A stretch of DNA of 18,167 nucleotides from Candidatus Stahliibacteriota bacterium. GTDB taxonomy: Bacteria; Hydrothermota; Tepidihabitantia; B3-TA06. Location of the stretch: NCBI GenBank assembly GCA_030592225.1, contig JAUVJT010000019.1, forward strand, positions 1 to 18,167, read 5' to 3'. The notes beneath the pieces are model-generated. The model was not told where the DNA came from. It ran no database searches and saw only the letters and a list, made by a program, of their open reading frames with translations. The translations under genes and the position numbers were made by a program. This document shows, piece after piece, positions 1 through 7,203 of this stretch (position 1 is the stretch's first letter; each line of letters starts with the position of its first letter).

Positions 1-117
1 CGGAAACTGTATCTCTACCTCAAAGAGCTAGAATTCAGGTTTAATAACAGACAAGCTCCTGACTTATTTGGACTTATCAGTTCGCAGCTTGTCAAATCAC
101 TCCGGTTTCATGGATAA
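1..117 (+). CDS. C-terminal fragment of an IS1595 (ISXO2-like) transposase
   Basis: The plus-strand frame is open from base 1 to a TAA at 115-117 and encodes 38 residues; the rest of the gene lies outside the window. The segment YLKELEFRFNNR followed by a hydrophobic LFGLISSQL stretch matches the end of ISXO2-like DDE transposases (IS1595 family), where a Y-L-x-E-F-x-F-R-F-N-x-R motif closes the catalytic domain. The family's role, DDE transposition, is established knowledge; the assignment is by motif recall only. Its last 10 bases overlap the end of the convergent membrane-protein gene. No terminal inverted repeat could be identified just beyond 117, so the insertion-sequence boundary is not defined and this could be a remnant. 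Confidence 0.7.
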   Translation, partial: RKLYLYLKELEFRFNNRQAPDLFGLISSQLVKSLRFHG

Positions 118-668
118 TCACCTAAAAATTTTGCAACAAGCCGGAAATCTTTTATCTCATCCTTAGAAAACTCTTCTTTCGCAAGATCAATGGTCTTGAC
201 GAGTTCATCTCTTTTCGTGTTTTTTATCCCGGATAATAAATAATCTAAGGTTGGCGTTCCAATCAACAGTAATATAGTTAAGGATGCAAGTTTACTCCTC
301 CACTCTTTTTTTTCCACTTCAGCTAGATCTTTGTACAAATTGAAGCAAAATTTATAGATACTGATTATGCCAGTATCTATTCCCTCTTTTTTCTTAAAAA
401 GAGCCGATTTAGTTTGCAATCGCAAGCTTCCTAATTCTCTTAAGCTGTCAATTCCTTGCCCCCACAGAATCGCCACGCCTGCAAAGATTATGGCCAGAAG
501 CGCGGCAAGGGACTGCACGATTGCGGAAAGCAGGTAGCGGGCGGAACCAACGTCCATCCACTGGTTGATTACGGCAAGGACGACGAAGACGGCTCCGGCT
601 GCGACGATGGCAATAGGCAGGCCGATGCGGACGGTCGGCCAGAACCATTTCTTCTTTTCCTTAGCCAC
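108..668 (-). CDS. Small membrane protein of unknown function, three predicted membrane segments
   Basis: This gene encodes 186 residues. The start is GTG at 668: the preceding in-frame codon is a stop (TAG), so no upstream start is possible. A GGAGG lies at 679-683, ten bases upstream, which is rather far. The N-terminus is basic (AKEKKK). Hydrophobic stretches occupy about residues 13-36, 45-70 and 127-149, followed by a charged C-terminus rich in Lys, Asp and Glu. I do not recognise a family and assign no function. Its stop overlaps the transposase end by 10 bp in convergent orientation, so its last residues may be encoded by insertion-sequence DNA. It lies downstream of the ATPase gene on the same strand, but a 336-bp repeat-filled gap separates them. 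Confidence 0.7.
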   Translation of the reverse strand: MAKEKKKWFWPTVRIGLPIAIVAAGAVFVVLAVINQWMDVGSARYLLSAIVQSLAALLAIIFAGVAILWGQGIDSLRELGSLRLQTKSALFKKKEGIDTGIISIYKFCFNLYKDLAEVEKKEWRSKLASLTILLLIGTPTLDYLLSGIKNTKRDELVKTIDLAKEEFSKDEIKDFRLVAKFLGDYP

Positions 669-694
669 CTATCTTAATCCTCCAGTAGATTCGA

Positions 695-770
695 CACAGA
701 CTGGAGAGTCTGTGCCACACACATTATTTTCATAGCACTTTCCTTGTGGCACAGGTTCTCTAACCTGTGC
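695..770. repeat. Two adjacent small palindromes with 4-nt loops
   Basis: CACAGACT (695-702), loop GGAG, AGTCTGTG (707-714) is a perfect 8-bp stem. GCACAGGTT (749-757), loop CTCT, AACCTGTGC (762-770) is a perfect 9-bp stem. Both arms carry CACAG/CTGTG. This fits REP-like intergenic palindromes dispersed in many bacterial genomes, though only this window can be seen. Confidence 0.75.
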
Positions 771-776
771 GTATCG

Positions 777-817
777 TGCCCCTTGAGATGCCAACTTTAC
801 CGCATCCCATAGGGTGC
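777..817 (+). repeat. Hairpin repeat, copy 1 of the CCCCTTGAG...AGGGTGC family
   Basis: The sequence GCCCCTTGAGATGC, a 10-nt loop, then GCATCCCATAGGGTGC forms a stem of CCCT/AGGG (780-783 with 811-814) and GATGC/GCATC (787-791 with 802-806), separated by an internal loop. A second copy with the same layout lies at 17714-17748 and differs by a compensatory change in the inner stem. Confidence 0.7.
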
Positions 818-845
818 TCTAGTCCGCCTGAGTTATTGCTCCTGT

Positions 846-863
846 GCGGGTTAGAGAACCCGC
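846..863. repeat. Small palindrome GCGGGTT-AGAG-AACCCGC
   Basis: A perfect 7-bp stem with loop AGAG, which is the complement of the CTCT loop in the hairpin at 749-770. The core GTTAGAGAAC here is the reverse complement of GTTCTCTAAC there, so the two look like members of one palindrome family in opposite orientation. Confidence 0.65.
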
Positions 864-870
864 GCTCCAT

Positions 871-964
871 CCCCCTCATCCCTAACTCGGTCAGAGGCCG
901 TCCCGAAGGGAGAAAGGAATACTTTACCCCCCTCTCCCGTTGGGTAGAGGGGCAGGGGGTGAGG
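871..964. repeat. CCCCCTCA...TGAGGG intergenic repeat element
   Basis: The element begins CCCCCTCATCCCT and ends GCAGGGGGTGAGGG, so its ends are imperfect inverted repeats. The inside contains CCTCTCCCGTTGGGTAGAGG, another imperfect hairpin. Sequences of this type, CCTCACCCCC with CCCTCTCCC, are common non-coding repeats in many bacterial genomes. Copy number here cannot be assessed from one window. Confidence 0.55.
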
Positions 965-973
965 GTCTGCGAT

Positions 974-996
974 CCTTTTTGCCTCTGGCAAAAAGG
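974..996. terminator. Strong hairpin just after the ATPase stop codon
   Basis: CCTTTTTGCC (974-983), loop TCT, GGCAAAAAGG (987-996) is a perfect 10-bp stem that starts 8 bases past the ATPase stop on the minus strand. It has no T-run after the stem, so it is not a canonical intrinsic terminator. It may still stabilise the 3' end or end transcription with another factor. Its symmetry means strand cannot be assigned. Confidence 0.4.
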
Positions 997-1004
997 GAGC
1001 ATAA

Positions 1005-3665
1005 TTATAGCCCGTACTTTTCCTTGCGGATAATAAACGCTTCGCGCCCACCCTCCAGGATTTGCTCCACGGTATGTTTGATTTCCGGCGAGTCAATGTA
1101 GCCGTAGCGACCCTCGCGCAGGTAGGAACGCTCCACGTCGGCCTCCAGGGCAAGAATCTGCGAGGCGTCGCCCAGCACCGGGATGTTGGCATTGTGGGTA
1201 GCCACCAAAAACTGCCGCTTGTCCATCTGGTCGCGGAACCGCTCGGCAATCTCTTCCACAATAAAGGCGTTATCCAAATCCTCCTCCGGCTGGTCAACGA
1301 TGAGAGGGTAGGGCGATTCAAGCATAAGGATACCCAAGATGGCGGTGCAGCGCTGGCCGTCGGAAAGGTGATCCACGTTGCGATATTTTGGCTCCTTGTC
1401 GGTACCCAGGTTAAGCTGGATACGCACCTCTGGAGGAATCGAAATCATCTCCATGCGGCAAAGCGTCTCCTCGTCAAACGAAGGAATCAGTTTTTCCGGC
1501 GAGAGTTTGAGAATCTCAGCCACCCCGTCGCGATCGCCGGAACGGGACCGTTTGACCAGCTCGGCAAAGCCGAATTTTTCATCGGAAACAACGCGCAGGG
1601 CATCTTCCTTACTCAACGCAGGCGCAAACCGACGGAGTTCTCCGGCAACACGTTTGTGCTCACCCCTGGCAAGGAGTTCGATGCGGATCTTGCCGCCCAG
1701 TTCGGAATTCCATCCCTTGGCCCACTTCGTAAGAATCTCAAACCGTGAGGCGCGCAACTCCTGCACCTGACCAAGATAAGCCCTCCGATCGGCGCGACGC
1801 ATAGAAAGCTTAGAAGCAATCCCGTCGCGCTCAGCCTTGCGCTCCCTGAGCTTTAGAACCTCCTTCTCGAGCGTGATATACTCGTTGACATCCACGCCCG
1901 GGAAACGTTCCTGCAAGTTGCGCAAACTCTCCTGGAAATGCTCCTCACCTTCGGCATAAAGCTTCTGCCACTGCTCATAAAAGGTGTGATGCTTGCCCTC
2001 GGTTTCCTGAAGGCTCGCCACTAATCCCTGAACGTTTCGCTCAAAGTCGCCGACAAATTCCACCAGCATATTCGTGTATTCGTCAAGAAGTTCAGGGTTG
2101 AGCGGTGCCCGCTCTTCATCTTGAAGCGAAGTCAAACGTGCGGAGGTCTCAGTAATCACGTCAAGCAGCATTTTCTTAACGTCAGCAACCACCGCCTCGC
2201 CGCGTTCAAAAACCAGGCCCTCTTGTTCGAATTTGCGCTTTTCGTCTATCTTGGCGGGCATGTTCATCTCAAAAAAGCGGGAAAGCTTCTCCTCGGTCGC
2301 GCTCAATTTGCCAAGCTCCTCATCACGCTTCGCGACATCCTCCATAAAGGAAGATATCTCTTTGTTCAGCTCCTCAATCCTGTCGAGTATCAATTGCTCC
2401 TGCGCCTGCAGCGCAACCAGGTCTTTCTCCGAAAGGCGCTCCAGTAGCCGCACCTGGAAATCCTGTTGTTTTGATATCTCGTATATCTCCTTATTGCCGA
2501 ATATCTCCGCGCGGAAAACGTCTTTAGGGTTGAGTTCCAACTTCTTGCCGGTCTCCGCATCCCGCACTACAGGGTCGAATGGATAAATGCGCTCGATGAT
2601 ATAACGTTTGGGAGAAGGTTCGTGAGATTCAACCATGACCGATATCTTGGAGCCGGGCAGAAACACGTCGCGCAGTATCTGCTCGTGATTCTCACGGTTG
2701 CGTCCGGTCTTTGGTTTCTCATCAAAAGCGTAGCGCAGGGTTTCAATAATCGTGGTTTTGCCCGTACCGCGGCCGCCGATCATGGCATTAAAACTCCGAT
2801 TGAAGTTAATTGAAAGACCGTCAAGAAACCCTCCTTCCCACCGAGCGGCCATCAATCGCGAGTAAACACGTTTCTGTATCTGGTGGGGAAATTTCACCTT
2901 GACCTTGGCATCCAGAAGAGCTATTCTCAGACCTTCAAGGTTGCAAGCTCCCATTTTGACCGAAACACGCTTCGATCCGATGTCCTGTGGTTTTAACGCA
3001 AACGAAGCGGCCAGTCGCGCAAGCGCAGGCCTGCGTTTAAAATCCTTATGCTTGCCTGAAAGTACGGCTTCGTCCTCGGCACTCAGGGCTTTGGGATCCC
3101 CGGGAAGAATCACGCCCCAAACCCAGGGATCTGCAACCACTGCAGGGTGCTCCTTGAGTGCGGCATTATAAAGAACCAGCACCATACCGCCTGCCGATCT
3201 TACCCGCGCAACCACCTCACGAGGAGGAAGCGCAACTTGCACCGGTTTGTTGTTGCGATAGAAACGAGCGGTGACGGACAACCCCAACTCGGAGAGAAAT
3301 TTGTCCAGTTCCTTATGTGGATGTCCCGGTTCAAAAAGCGTCACAAAATCCAACCCCTCCTCGAGCAGTAATCTTACCCCGGGGTATACCATCACCCCGC
3401 TGTCGCGCCCGGCAGAACCAAGTTCGTCCAGCCAATTACCTCGTTCATCAAGACCCAGATTATAATCCGCTGCACCCAGAATTTTTATTTCTTTATCCAG
3501 GGCGGCGGCAATCATAGATGAAATGATTGCTTTGCGCGACTTTGCCGACGACGGATCAAAGGTCTCCACCGTCTTGTATCCAGGTGAAGCCGGGGTACGA
3601 ACGGCAAGGTCAATCCAACAGGGATTTGCCCCATTGGGTTTCGTCAGAATTTCCTCGAACACCAT
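1005..3665 (-). CDS. PHP-domain SMC-like AAA ATPase (TrlF-like), PHP metal ligands apparently lost
   Basis: The protein has 886 residues. The start ATG at 3665 is preceded by AAGGAGG four bases upstream. Residues 1-230 resemble a PHP phosphoesterase domain, but the ligand motifs are altered: the usual DLHVHT is DLAVRT (19-24), TDHN is ADYN (66-69) and PGVE is PGVR (95-98). The ATPase half has a Walker A GGRGTGKTT (297-305), a long helical, probably coiled-coil region (about 400-680), an ABC-type signature LSDGQ (767-771), a Walker B LIVDQPEEDLDN (788-799) and a THN switch histidine (823-825). This split-ATPase layout is that of SMC/RecN-like proteins and of TrlF-family PHP-ATPases. Function is unproven; a nucleic-acid-related role, possibly defence, is an inference. 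It is transcribed alone from its own promoter. It could equally be an ATP-dependent regulator, since the nuclease-like half looks inactive. Confidence 0.85.
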   Translation of the reverse strand: MVFEEILTKPNGANPCWIDLAVRTPASPGYKTVETFDPSSAKSRKAIISSMIAAALDKEIKILGAADYNLGLDERGNWLDELGSAGRDSGVMVYPGVRLLLEEGLDFVTLFEPGHPHKELDKFLSELGLSVTARFYRNNKPVQVALPPREVVARVRSAGGMVLVLYNAALKEHPAVVADPWVWGVILPGDPKALSAEDEAVLSGKHKDFKRRPALARLAASFALKPQDIGSKRVSVKMGACNLEGLRIALLDAKVKVKFPHQIQKRVYSRLMAARWEGGFLDGLSINFNRSFNAMIGGRGTGKTTIIETLRYAFDEKPKTGRNRENHEQILRDVFLPGSKISVMVESHEPSPKRYIIERIYPFDPVVRDAETGKKLELNPKDVFRAEIFGNKEIYEISKQQDFQVRLLERLSEKDLVALQAQEQLILDRIEELNKEISSFMEDVAKRDEELGKLSATEEKLSRFFEMNMPAKIDEKRKFEQEGLVFERGEAVVADVKKMLLDVITETSARLTSLQDEERAPLNPELLDEYTNMLVEFVGDFERNVQGLVASLQETEGKHHTFYEQWQKLYAEGEEHFQESLRNLQERFPGVDVNEYITLEKEVLKLRERKAERDGIASKLSMRRADRRAYLGQVQELRASRFEILTKWAKGWNSELGGKIRIELLARGEHKRVAGELRRFAPALSKEDALRVVSDEKFGFAELVKRSRSGDRDGVAEILKLSPEKLIPSFDEETLCRMEMISIPPEVRIQLNLGTDKEPKYRNVDHLSDGQRCTAILGILMLESPYPLIVDQPEEDLDNAFIVEEIAERFRDQMDKRQFLVATHNANIPVLGDASQILALEADVERSYLREGRYGYIDSPEIKHTVEQILEGGREAFIIRKEKYGL

Positions 3666-3689
3666 GAATCCTCCTTGAGCTTTGCTGAG

Positions 3690-3717
3690 ATTTTACCACA
3701 ACCTGAGGGTTAGTCAA
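3690..3717 (-). promoter_or_regulatory. Sigma70-type promoter of the PHP-ATPase gene
   Basis: On the minus strand TTGACT (3712-3717), a 16-bp spacer and TAAAAT (3690-3695) precede the gene. The predicted start of transcription is near 3683, giving a leader of about 18 nt that just contains the Shine-Dalgarno AAGGAGG. Confidence 0.65.
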
Positions 3718-3828
3718 GGAAACTGGTCATTCAAAACAGAGCTCGATTTCCCGCAATCGCCGTAATTACCGGACATTGATGTATAAACATACTCTAAATC
3801 ACCTATGCTGCTAGGGTAAATTACCGAC

Positions 3829-3856
3829 TTGACAACCTTTATCATCTAAGTACATT
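3829..3856 (+). promoter_or_regulatory. Possible promoter of the Nudix gene
   Basis: A perfect -35 TTGACA (3829-3834) is followed after 16 bp by TACATT (3851-3856), a four-of-six match to TATAAT. This is the only good pair upstream of the Nudix gene, and it would give a leader of about 190 nt. Confidence 0.45.
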
Positions 3857-4054
3857 TGGAGACCGTGGGTTCAATAATGAAATGCAACACCTTTACCCAA
3901 AGAACACCCAAAGATCGGGCGCAGGCGGGCACAGGGGAAAGCAGGAAGGTTTATGCTATTGAGAATTCTTCCCCTTGTTTGCTTGAAGTTGAAATACCAC
4001 CGAAAGGTGAGTACAATCCCCATATGAGATTTTTTCGCGAGAAACTTCTGGAAG

Positions 4055-4684
4055 ATGGAGGAATTCATCAATACCTCACATGAGCGCGTTCTCTGTTTCC
4101 CCAGAACCCTGTTGGACAGTCTGGGGAGCTTCCAGGGGTTTCGCGCAGACGACGGTACGTTTGTCGAGGCGATTCTCACGAGCGGGAAAGCAAGTTTTAT
4201 TGAAAGGGCTAAAGCGGAGGATGACTCATCTGTCAAACAGCTTATACCCTACGTGGTGTTGATGTGGGAGGACAAATTCCTTTACTACATACGCGGCAAA
4301 AAGTCGGGGGAAAGCAGGCTGCGGGCGCTCGGTTCGGTGGGTATAGGCGGACACATAAGTGTTTCAGACCACGGGCTGTTCGAGCAAGATACACGTGAAG
4401 CGTTCTTTGCCGGTCTGACTCGCGAGGTGGCGGAGGAAGTAAAGGTTCAGTCTGGATATACCCAGAGGCTGGCAGGGCTTATCAACGATGACTCCAACCC
4501 GGTGGGCAAGGTTCATCTGGGGGTATTGATCCTGTGGGAATTGGCCGAGCCTGAGGTAAGTAAAAGAGAACGGGCCATTACCTCGCTTGAGTTTTTGACA
4601 ATCGAAGAGCTTAAGAAACGTCGCGACAAGCTTGAGACTTGGTCGCAGATAGTAATAGACAACTGGAGCCGAATTCAACGGTAA
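4055..4684 (+). CDS. Nudix/MutT-family phosphohydrolase-like protein
   Basis: The protein has 209 residues. The start ATG at 4055 is the first possible start after an in-frame TGA at 4025-4027; its Shine-Dalgarno is weak. The N-terminal part (HERVLCFPRTLLDSLGSFQGF, then KQLIPYVVL) resembles the predicted MutT-family phosphoesterases of COG4112. A Nudix box lies at about residues 99-131: GGHISVSD, then EAFFAGLTREVAEEV, keeping the catalytic R-E-x-x-E-E core. It departs from GX5EX7REUXEEXGU by about two extra residues before the first Glu and by Lys in place of the last Gly. Nudix enzymes cleave nucleoside diphosphates linked to another group; the substrate cannot be told here. It is monocistronic, with its own promoter candidate and a terminator 180 bp downstream. 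Confidence 0.8.
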   Translation: MEEFINTSHERVLCFPRTLLDSLGSFQGFRADDGTFVEAILTSGKASFIERAKAEDDSSVKQLIPYVVLMWEDKFLYYIRGKKSGESRLRALGSVGIGGHISVSDHGLFEQDTREAFFAGLTREVAEEVKVQSGYTQRLAGLINDDSNPVGKVHLGVLILWELAEPEVSKRERAITSLEFLTIEELKKRRDKLETWSQIVIDNWSRIQR

Positions 4685-4863
4685 ATAACCGCAGAGCGCA
4701 CGGGGGATATAAGGGGGACTATTAAAGATTTTCGATCTCTGTACTCTCTGTGCTGGAATAATCCCCGCAGTCTTGGGAGGGTCTTGTTTGCAGTCGAACA
4801 AGGGGGGTGAGAGGGGGGACGAGAGGAGGGCATGGGAGCATCATGCGCGGGGCCGTATCAGGT

Positions 4864-4901
4864 AAGGCCAGCCGTCAGACTGGCCTTTTGATTTTTTCCG
4901 T
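4864..4901 (+). terminator. Rho-independent terminator downstream of the Nudix gene
   Basis: AAGGCCAG (4864-4871), an 8-nt loop and CTGGCCTT (4880-4887) are followed by TTTTGATTTTTT. The T-run is only on the plus strand, so it ends transcription from the Nudix side and not from the hydrogenase operon. The 277-bp gap around it (4685-4961) also contains a decayed CTCTGTACTCTCTGTG stretch near 4737, related to the repeats at 12529 and 17677. Confidence 0.8.
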
Positions 4902-4961
4902 GCCCCCCGCACGAACGTCCTCGTACTCCCGTTGAGTGAGGCGACCGCGTGAGGTGGGTGG

Positions 4962-6254
4962 TTATAAACCCCGTACCCTCACCAGGTGGGTGGAACAGGA
5001 AATGCAGGGGTCGTAGGAGCGGGCAATCATCTCCAATTTGAGTTCGATGCCGTCGGTCTTGCCTTCCTTGACCAGGTTCTCAGCGCCTACCCGGATGTGG
5101 GATTCCATCATATCCAGAAACTGGGCGGTAGGGGTTATGACGTCTGCGCCTATAACCCGGCCGTCAACTATCTCGTAGTGATGATACAGGGTTCCGCGCG
5201 GCGCTTCCACCGCTGCCGTGCCGGCGCCCTTATTTCTGGCAGGCGCAACTACGTGGGGATTTTCCTCTATGGCAATGAGCTTGTCAATGAGACGGGGAAC
5301 CTCTTCCAGGGCCCATACCGTCTCGATGGCCTGCGCGATGTTGTTGTACATGGGGTTGCGTATCCAGGAAAGATTGTAGTTGCGTTTGAAGTGCTCTCCG
5401 GCAACGCCGTCAAGCCGTTCGCCCAAGAGATTGAAACGCGCCAGTGCCGAGACCACGTAGGGTTTGTCCTTGTAGCGGGAGCGCTTGGCCATTGAGTGCG
5501 GCACCACACGCTCGTTGGTAAGCTTGCGGTAATCCCAGACGTTGAACTCCTCGCCGGTGGAGGTGAGGATTCGATCGCCCACCCAGCCGTATAGGTCGTG
5601 TTCGGGCTTGGTGCACATAAAGGTCATACCCTCTTCCATGAAGGTTGGCTGCTGCAGGTTGCGAAGTATCTCCACCCCGCGCTCTGCATCGGGAATCAAG
5701 GATTCGGCCTCGTACTTGAAGTGCAGAAGGTCGCTCTTGGATGGAAACTTACCGAAGCCTCCGATGACCGGGTTCTCGCCGTGAATAGGACGGGCAGAGG
5801 TAAGCTCCATCAGGCGCACCCCGAACTTTTTGACGCGCAAGCCGGCCTGAACGTCATCGGCATGCTCCGGAACCATGTGTATAGCGGAAGGGTATCCAAG
5901 ATAGTCGGGAAGGGCGAGGAGAAATACGTGCAGGGCGTTGGATTCTATCATCTCACCGCAGTGCATGAGATCGCGCAGGAGCTGGGTTTTGGGAGGCACG
6001 GCAATCTCCAGCGCCTTCTCCATGGCTCGCAGTGCGGCGTAGCGATGAGAAAGGGTACAGATGGCGCAAATTCTACAGGTAAGAGTCACCACTTCGGAAG
6101 GGGTGCGGCCCAGCGCGATGCTTTCCAGCAGCCGCGGGCCTTCGTGAATGTCAACGGTGACTTTGCGAAGCTTGCCTTCCTTGAAGTCGACGGTAATTCC
6201 TCCATGACCTTCAACCCGGGCAAGAGACTCTATCTTTATTCTTTGCAGACTCAT
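4962..6254 (-). CDS. hydA: Group 3b [NiFe] hydrogenase, large (alpha) subunit
   Basis: The protein has 430 residues and carries the NiFe active site of a soluble bidirectional hydrogenase/sulfhydrogenase. The proximal L1-type motif CRICAIC (60-66) provides Cys63 and Cys66. The distal motif DPCISCSTH (415-423) provides Cys417 and Cys420. The N-terminal IESLARVEGHGG is typical of large subunits. The final seven residues after His423 (LVRVRGL) should be removed by a maturation endopeptidase once nickel is inserted, as known for this family. The start ATG at 6254 has AGGAG five bases upstream, overlapping the hydD end; the gap to hydD is 8 bp. It is the last gene of hydBGDA. No Hyp maturation or endopeptidase gene is in the window. 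Group 3b, rather than 3c or 3d, follows from the subunit set. Confidence 0.95.
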   Translation of the reverse strand: MSLQRIKIESLARVEGHGGITVDFKEGKLRKVTVDIHEGPRLLESIALGRTPSEVVTLTCRICAICTLSHRYAALRAMEKALEIAVPPKTQLLRDLMHCGEMIESNALHVFLLALPDYLGYPSAIHMVPEHADDVQAGLRVKKFGVRLMELTSARPIHGENPVIGGFGKFPSKSDLLHFKYEAESLIPDAERGVEILRNLQQPTFMEEGMTFMCTKPEHDLYGWVGDRILTSTGEEFNVWDYRKLTNERVVPHSMAKRSRYKDKPYVVSALARFNLLGERLDGVAGEHFKRNYNLSWIRNPMYNNIAQAIETVWALEEVPRLIDKLIAIEENPHVVAPARNKGAGTAAVEAPRGTLYHHYEIVDGRVIGADVITPTAQFLDMMESHIRVGAENLVKEGKTDGIELKLEMIARSYDPCISCSTHLVRVRGL

Positions 6255-6262
6255 TGCGGCTC

Positions 6263-7195
6263 CTATCTCTTCTTACCGGTCTTGGCATTGACTTTAGTTT
6301 TGGGCTTAGTTTTCGTACCTTTAGGGACAGCCACTTTCTTTACCTCAGCGGTTACGATAGGTTTATGCTTATCCTCTTTTTTGGAACGAACTTTCTTTAA
6401 TGGCCCTTGAGGCTCAATACCCAAAAGATCTGCGAAGCGTCTAACCATGGCGGCGCCGCCGAACAACCGTAACTTGTTGACAATGTCTGTCTCGGAGAAG
6501 TTGCGCTCCTTGAGCAGATTAATCTCAGAGGCGACGTTTGCCTCCTTGGTGGGTCCCCAGCAGCCTACACAAGGCAGATTGTAGTTGGGACAGCGGGAGT
6601 TGCAGCCGCCGGCGGTAACCGGTCCCAGGCAGAGTTCGCCCTTGAGAAGAAGACACTCGTTCTCGTTCCACTTGCACTCGGCGCAAACGGGAAACGAGGG
6701 AAACTCAACCGGCATTCCCTTTATCAGGCGGGTAAGGGCAAAGAAGAATTGGTGCTTGTCAATGGGGCAGCCGGGAATATAGCAGTCAACTTTAATGAAC
6801 TCGTCAATCGGTTGGGACTCGAAGGCCCTGGCAACCGTAAGTTTGGCGTCGCCGTAAATCTTTTTGAAGCGCTTTTCCCAGTCGTCGTAACCCAGACGGG
6901 CCGACTGGGGACCTCCAAAGGAGGCGCATGCTCCAAGCGCCACCACCAGGGCGGAGCGTTCACGGATACCCTTGATAAGTGCGGCATGATGGTTAGTGGT
7001 AATTGAACCTTCAACAAACGCTATGTCGAGAGGTTCATCGTTGTGCACGTCGCTCGATGCCAGACGGAACGAACGAACGTCTACGGCCGCGAAGATGTCC
7101 AGCAACTCGTCTTCACAATGGATGATGGTCAGCAGATCACCCTCGCAACCGGAAAAACTGTAGAATCCAACTTTGGGTTTTGCATTATCAGCCAT
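6263..7195 (-). CDS. hydD: Group 3b [NiFe] hydrogenase, small (delta) subunit with Lys-rich tail
   Basis: The protein has 310 residues from ATG 7195. A second ATG directly upstream at 7198 is possible, but AGGAG (7201-7205) is spaced better for 7195 (5 nt against 2 nt). The small subunit relays electrons from the NiFe site through Fe-S clusters. Visible cysteine motifs are GCEGD near the N-terminus, a GACASFGG loop, CYIPGCP, then CAECKWNENEC, CLGPVTAGGCNSRCP and CVGCWGP for the remaining clusters. There is no Tat signal, consistent with a cytoplasmic group 3 enzyme. The last 44 residues are a low-complexity basic tail with 16 Lys and 2 Arg, not part of the Fe-S core. The gap to hydG is 8 bp and to hydA 8 bp, so it sits inside the operon. 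Confidence 0.93.
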   Translation of the reverse strand: MADNAKPKVGFYSFSGCEGDLLTIIHCEDELLDIFAAVDVRSFRLASSDVHNDEPLDIAFVEGSITTNHHAALIKGIRERSALVVALGACASFGGPQSARLGYDDWEKRFKKIYGDAKLTVARAFESQPIDEFIKVDCYIPGCPIDKHQFFFALTRLIKGMPVEFPSFPVCAECKWNENECLLLKGELCLGPVTAGGCNSRCPNYNLPCVGCWGPTKEANVASEINLLKERNFSETDIVNKLRLFGGAAMVRRFADLLGIEPQGPLKKVRSKKEDKHKPIVTAEVKKVAVPKGTKTKPKTKVNAKTGKKR

Positions 7196-7203
7196 CATCA
7201 CTC

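Larger units (their letters stand above)
669..1004. other. Intergenic region filled with hairpin repeats
   Basis: No convincing gene lies in these 336 bp. ORFs of 80-88 codons exist on both strands, but they read through palindromes and a purine/pyrimidine-skewed repeat and resemble no protein. The region holds, in order, hairpins at 695-714 and 749-770, a repeat hairpin at 777-817, a hairpin at 846-863, a CCCCCTCA-bounded repeat at 871-964 and a strong hairpin at 974-996. No clear sigma70 promoter for the membrane-protein gene was seen. Confidence 0.7.
3666..4054. other. Divergent intergenic region between the ATPase and Nudix genes
   Basis: 389 bp with divergent promoters. The minus promoter serves the ATPase. 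The plus side has TTGACA at 3829-3834 and a leader of about 190 nt. The leader contains a 24-codon ORF (ATG 3953, stop 4025-4027) with AGGAAGG just upstream, and a 68-codon ORF in another frame (ATG 3877 to 4083) without a Shine-Dalgarno. Neither resembles a known protein, and I do not call either as a gene. Confidence 0.5.

Noticed and set aside
767..1033. 88-codon plus-strand ORF (and an 80-codon minus-strand ORF over 760-1002)
   Set aside because: Both translate palindromic and CCCCCTCA-type repeats, lack a convincing Shine-Dalgarno and show no protein-like pattern.
3856..4083. 75-codon plus-strand ORF before the Nudix gene
   Set aside because: It begins with TTG (or ATG 3877) without a ribosome-binding site, has no recognisable motif and lies in what looks like the Nudix leader. 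A 24-codon ORF with a fair Shine-Dalgarno (3953-4027) is mentioned only as a possibility.
4685..4961. Terminator for the hydrogenase operon
   Set aside because: The only good stem with a T-run (4864-4901) is oriented for the plus strand. On the minus strand the A-run comes first. The operon's own terminator was not identified.
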